Shown here: piece by piece, positions 61,127 through 64,000 of the stretch
Numbering within the stretch: the stretch's first letter is position 1
How the letters are laid out: each line of letters starts with the position of its first letter
Assembly (NCBI RefSeq): GCF_934746965.1
Contig: NZ_CAKVFS010000008.1
Coordinates: forward strand, 1-64,000
Length of the DNA: 64,000 bases
From: an uncultured Methanobrevibacter sp.
GTDB taxonomy: Archaea > Methanobacteriota > Methanobacteria > Methanobacteriales > Methanobacteriaceae
Reading direction: 5' to 3'
Translations under genes and position numbers: made by a program
The notes under the pieces: model-generated
What the model was told of the DNA's origin: nothing
The model's input: the letters and a program-made list of their open reading frames with translations, nothing else
The model's database searches: none

Positions 61127-62443
61127 ATGAATCTTAAAGTTAAAAATATTTCTAATATTGGTGGTGAGGTTAAAGCACCACCTTCTAAAAGTTATTCTCA
61201 CAGAGCAGTTATATTAGCATCTTTAGCTAATGGCACATCTAAACTTTATGACATGCTTTTCTCACAAGATGTTTTGTCTTCTATTAATGTTTGTAAGGCT
61301 TTAGGTGCAACTATCACTAAAAAAAATGATTATTTGGAAGTAATTGGAACCAATGGTATATTACATAATTCTTCAGAAATTCCTATTGATTTAGGTAATT
61401 CTGGAACTACTTTAAGATTAATGACTAGTGTATCTAGTTTGGCTGATAATGAAGTTATTTTAACTGGAGATGAATCTTTACAAACAAGACCTATGGGGAT
61501 TTTGACTGAATCATTAGCTTTGTTAGGTGTAGATGCAACTTCTATTAAAAATAATGGAAAAGCACCTATTTTAATTAAACCAGGTTATTTGGGGGGAGAA
61601 ACTAATATTTTAGGGAGTGTTAGTTCTCAGTATATTTCATCAATTTTAATTTCAGCCCCATTATCTAAAAATGGTGTTGATTTATTTGTATTGCCTGAAT
61701 TTAAATCAAGACCTTATGTGGATATGACCTGCGATATAATGGACAAATTTGGAGTTAAAGTTAAAAATGACTTTTATATTCGTCATGATGATTGTGATAA
61801 TGAATTTAAAAATTGTCGTGTTGATGAATTTAATATAGCTAAACAGGAATATGCTTCTTGTGATTATATTGTTGAAGGTGATTATTCTTCTGCATCTTAT
61901 TTACTTGCAGCTGTTGCTATTTGTGGGGGAAATGCTAAAATATTAAATTTATTTAAGGATTCTAAACAGGGAGATAAATTAATATTGGATATATTAAAAC
62001 AAATGGGTGCTGAAGTACATATATTTGATGATTATGTGGAAATTTCATCTGATGGTAATTTGCATGGGATAGATGTTGATTTATCAAATGCTCCTGATTT
62101 GTTAATTACAGTTGCTATTTTAGCATCTTTGGCTACTGGAACTACTAATATTACTGGAGTTAAACATGCTAGAGTTAAAGAAACAGATAGGATAGCTACT
62201 ACATGTGAAGAACTTAGAAAATTAGGATGTAATTTGAAAGAATTTGAAGATGGGATGACTATTACTGGTGGAATTCACTCAGGTATTGTTGATTCACATA
62301 AAGATCATAGATTAGCTATGGCTTTTTCATTAGTTGGTTTGAAATATGATATAGAAATCACAAATGGGGAGGTTTTTGATGTGTCTTTTCCTAATTTTAT
62401 AGAAGCTATGGCAGAAATTGGTGTAGAGTTAGAATTACTTTAA
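61127..62443 (+). CDS. aroA: 3-phosphoshikimate 1-carboxyvinyltransferase (EPSP synthase)
   Basis: The sixth step of the shikimate pathway, joining PEP to shikimate-3-phosphate. 438 residues with APPSKSYSHRAVILASLA (PEP site), LGNSGTTLRLMTS, QTRPM in LQTRPMG, SSQYISSILI, the shikimate Asp in EGDYSSASY and the C-terminal VKETDRIATTCEELRKLG and DSHKDHRLAMAF. The start is ATG 61127 or TTG 61118; an AAGGTAA site lies about 10 bases before the TTG. nth follows 13 bases later. Confidence 0.95.
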   Translation: MNLKVKNISNIGGEVKAPPSKSYSHRAVILASLANGTSKLYDMLFSQDVLSSINVCKALGATITKKNDYLEVIGTNGILHNSSEIPIDLGNSGTTLRLMTSVSSLADNEVILTGDESLQTRPMGILTESLALLGVDATSIKNNGKAPILIKPGYLGGETNILGSVSSQYISSILISAPLSKNGVDLFVLPEFKSRPYVDMTCDIMDKFGVKVKNDFYIRHDDCDNEFKNCRVDEFNIAKQEYASCDYIVEGDYSSASYLLAAVAICGGNAKILNLFKDSKQGDKLILDILKQMGAEVHIFDDYVEISSDGNLHGIDVDLSNAPDLLITVAILASLATGTTNITGVKHARVKETDRIATTCEELRKLGCNLKEFEDGMTITGGIHSGIVDSHKDHRLAMAFSLVGLKYDIEITNGEVFDVSFPNFIEAMAEIGVELELL

Positions 62444-62456
62444 GAGGTGATTTTTC

Positions 62457-63083
62457 GTGTCTGAGTTAACAAATACTGATAAAGTTATTAAAATCGTTGA
62501 TGAATTGAGTAAATTATATAAAATTAGGGAATTTGAAAATAAAGACCCTTACAAAGTTTTAATTAGAACTATTTTATCTCAAAGAACTCGTGATGAAAAT
62601 ACTGATCAGGCTACTAAAAATCTATTTGACAAATATAAAAATATTTATGAAGTTGTTGATGCTCCTATTGAGGATATTGAGGAGTTAATTAGGTGTTCTG
62701 GTTTTTATCGTGTGAAAGCTGCTAGAATTAAAGAGGTTTCAAGGATTTTAATTGATCAATATGGTGGAAATGTTCCAGATAACTTAAAAGAATTAGTTGA
62801 ACTTCCTGGTGTTGGTCGTAAGACTGCTAATTGTGTTTTGGTTTATGCTTTTGAACTTCCTGCTATTCCTGTTGATACTCATGTTCACAGAATTTCTAAT
62901 AGAATTGGTTTGGTAAATACTAAAACACCTGAACAGACAGAGTTGGAATTAGCTAAAATAGCTCCTAAAGAATTATGGATTAAATTAAATGATTTGATGG
63001 TTCAATTTGGTCAAACTATCTGTAAACCTATGGGTCCTCAGTGTGAAATTTGTCCAATTTCAGATATTTGTGATTATAATTAA
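62457..63083 (+). CDS. nth: Endonuclease III
   Basis: A DNA glycosylase/AP lyase that removes oxidised pyrimidines. 208 residues: LPGVGRKTANCVLVYAF (helix-hairpin-helix with the catalytic Lys122) and VDTHVHRI (catalytic Asp140), then the 4Fe-4S loop Cys189-x6-Cys196-x2-Cys199-x5-Cys205. It starts with GTG, six to seven bases after GAGGTGA. It is in one unit with aroA. Confidence 0.94.
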   Translation: MSELTNTDKVIKIVDELSKLYKIREFENKDPYKVLIRTILSQRTRDENTDQATKNLFDKYKNIYEVVDAPIEDIEELIRCSGFYRVKAARIKEVSRILIDQYGGNVPDNLKELVELPGVGRKTANCVLVYAFELPAIPVDTHVHRISNRIGLVNTKTPEQTELELAKIAPKELWIKLNDLMVQFGQTICKPMGPQCEICPISDICDYN

Positions 63084-63095
63084 TTTTCCGAAACA

Positions 63096-63156
63096 TTTAT
63101 AAATAAAAACATTGTTATATAACAGTAGTTATAAACAATAACTATCGTTATATTAC
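63096..63156 (+). promoter_or_regulatory. Promoter and operator-like repeats upstream of cysK
   Basis: TTTATAAATA (63096-63105) is a TATA box. Just downstream are GTTATATAAC (63114-63123, a perfect palindrome), TAGTTAT/ATAACTA (63126-63144, arms of seven around AAACA) and GTTATATTAC (63147-63156). A second TATA-like element is near 63187-63197. The symmetric elements fall over the expected transcription start and could bind a regulator of cysteine or sulfur metabolism. Confidence 0.5.
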
Positions 63157-63227
63157 TTATTGCTTTATAACAATTTATGATAACCCTTTATAATATACCT
63201 TAAATTAATTAATTAGGAGAAATAATT

Positions 63228-64000
63228 ATGGTTAATATCCCAGAATTAAAAAGAGGAGTTTTAAATAGTGTTGTTGATGCTATTGGAAATACTCCAATTG
63301 TAAAATTAAATAATATTACTGAAAATTTAGAAGCTGAAGTTGATGTGAAAATGGAATCTTTCAATCCAACTGGAAGTGTGAAAGATCGTGTTGCAGTTGC
63401 AATGATTGAAGATGCTGAAGAAAAAGGTTTACTTAAAAAAGATTCTGTAATTATAGAACCAACTAGTGGTAATACTGGTATAGGATTAGGTTTTGCAGCG
63501 GCTGCTAAAGGTTATAAATTGATTTTAACCATGCCTGAAACCATGTCTATTGAAAGAAGGAAATTATTAGGTATTTTTGGAGCAGAATTAGTATTAACTC
63601 CAGGTTCAGAAGGTATGGGTGGAGCTATAGCTAAAGCTGATGAATTAGAAAAAGAAATTCCAAATGGTATAGTTTTACATCAATTTGACAATGAAGCTAA
63701 TACAAGAATTCATTCACAAACTACTGCTAAAGAAATTTTAAGAGATACTGATGGTGATATTGATGTGGTAGTAGCTGGTGTTGGAACTGGTGGAACTATT
63801 ACTGGTATTGGTAAAGTATTAAAAGAACAAAATCCTGATGTTCAGATTATTGCAGTTGAACCTGAAACTTCTCAAACTTTAGGAAAAGGAGTTAAAGGAC
63901 CTCATAAAATTCAAGGTATTGGTGCAGGTTTTGTTCCATCAATTTATGATTCTGAAGTTATTGATGAGATTATTCCTGTAAAAGATGAGGATGCAGGTAA
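63228..64000 (+). CDS. cysK: Cysteine synthase A, 5' part (cut by window end)
   Basis: An O-acetylserine sulfhydrylase-type PLP enzyme. The visible 257 codons begin MVNIPELKRGVLNSVVDAIG and keep GNTPIVKLN, the PLP-Lys motif SFNPTGSVKDR, the phosphate/substrate loop EPTSGNTGIGLGFAAAAKGY and VVAGVGTGGTITGIGK. Serine-acetyltransferase-type partners are not in the window. A TTAGGAGAA site lies nine bases before the ATG. The frame is open to the last base, so the C-terminal fifth is missing. Confidence 0.93.
   Translation, partial: MVNIPELKRGVLNSVVDAIGNTPIVKLNNITENLEAEVDVKMESFNPTGSVKDRVAVAMIEDAEEKGLLKKDSVIIEPTSGNTGIGLGFAAAAKGYKLILTMPETMSIERRKLLGIFGAELVLTPGSEGMGGAIAKADELEKEIPNGIVLHQFDNEANTRIHSQTTAKEILRDTDGDIDVVVAGVGTGGTITGIGKVLKEQNPDVQIIAVEPETSQTLGKGVKGPHKIQGIGAGFVPSIYDSEVIDEIIPVKDEDAG

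Noticed and set aside
1..64000. CRISPR arrays, insertion sequences, prophage genes, inteins and tRNAs
   Set aside because: I looked for regularly spaced repeats, transposase or integrase motifs, split conserved motifs and GC-rich cloverleaf islands in the spacers and saw none; a tool-based scan could still find a divergent case.

Overview
The window is a 64 kb piece of a low-GC methanogenic archaeon, most likely a gut or rumen Methanobrevibacter-type member of the Methanobacteriales. The supporting genes are a complete Eha energy-converting [NiFe] hydrogenase operon, a formylmethanofuran formyltransferase-like gene, the F420 enzyme CofC, the archaeal GatDE amidotransferase, the split archaeal GMP synthase, glycerol-1-phosphate dehydrogenase for archaeal lipids, ribosomal protein L15e, the KEOPS subunit Cgi121 and an adhesin-like beta-helix surface protein. 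Shine-Dalgarno sites (GGAGG, AGGTGA) and TATA boxes are easy to see. Nearly all genes look like vertical core genes. I see no insertion sequence, prophage, CRISPR array, intein or tRNA.

Layout. 1-76: the 3' part of a 5S rRNA, so an rRNA operon probably lies to the left. 166-2134: citramalate synthase and Cgi121. 2118-9646 (minus, apart from a 47-residue membrane protein): DegT-like PLP protein, NreA with a C-terminal PCNA-binding box, the two GMP synthase subunits with a small acidic protein between them, a membrane-anchored protein, TrxB and the adhesin. 9808-18082 (minus): one tight seven-gene run of XRE-cupin regulator, acyl-CoA synthetase, VorC, VorB, VorA, GatD and GatE. It joins activation of organic acids and reductive carboxylation to 2-oxoacids with Gln-tRNA formation.

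19732-33926 (plus): ehaA to ehaR, followed in the same direction by a formyltransferase paralogue, a PfkB-family kinase, another polyferredoxin and a CBS-domain protein. Eha uses the ion gradient to reduce ferredoxin with H2 and feeds the first step of methanogenesis. 33939-38985 (minus): a five-gene peptide/nickel-type ABC importer preceded by an unusual repeat-rich region.

39211-48900: a DUF3795-like protein, L15e with a structured leader, a COG1325 RNA-binding protein, FdhD, an NfeD/SPFH pair, a small protein plus atypical P1B ATPase under a DtxR-like operator, a CPBP protease and an ABC importer lacking a binding protein. 48882-63083: ThiD, CofC, ProS, EgsA, a UPF0179 protein, RpiA, YjbQ, a frameshifted small gene, PheT, ValS, a methyltransferase, AroA and endonuclease III. 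63228-64000: the start of cysK, cut by the window end.

The best candidates for undescribed biology are the DtxR-box/DUF6110-like/P-type ATPase unit whose metal-site motif is altered, the extra genes trailing the eha operon, the small acidic protein inside the GMP synthase operon, and several uncharacterised inverted or tandem repeats near promoters. All functional names rest on recognising motifs by eye; no database search was possible.
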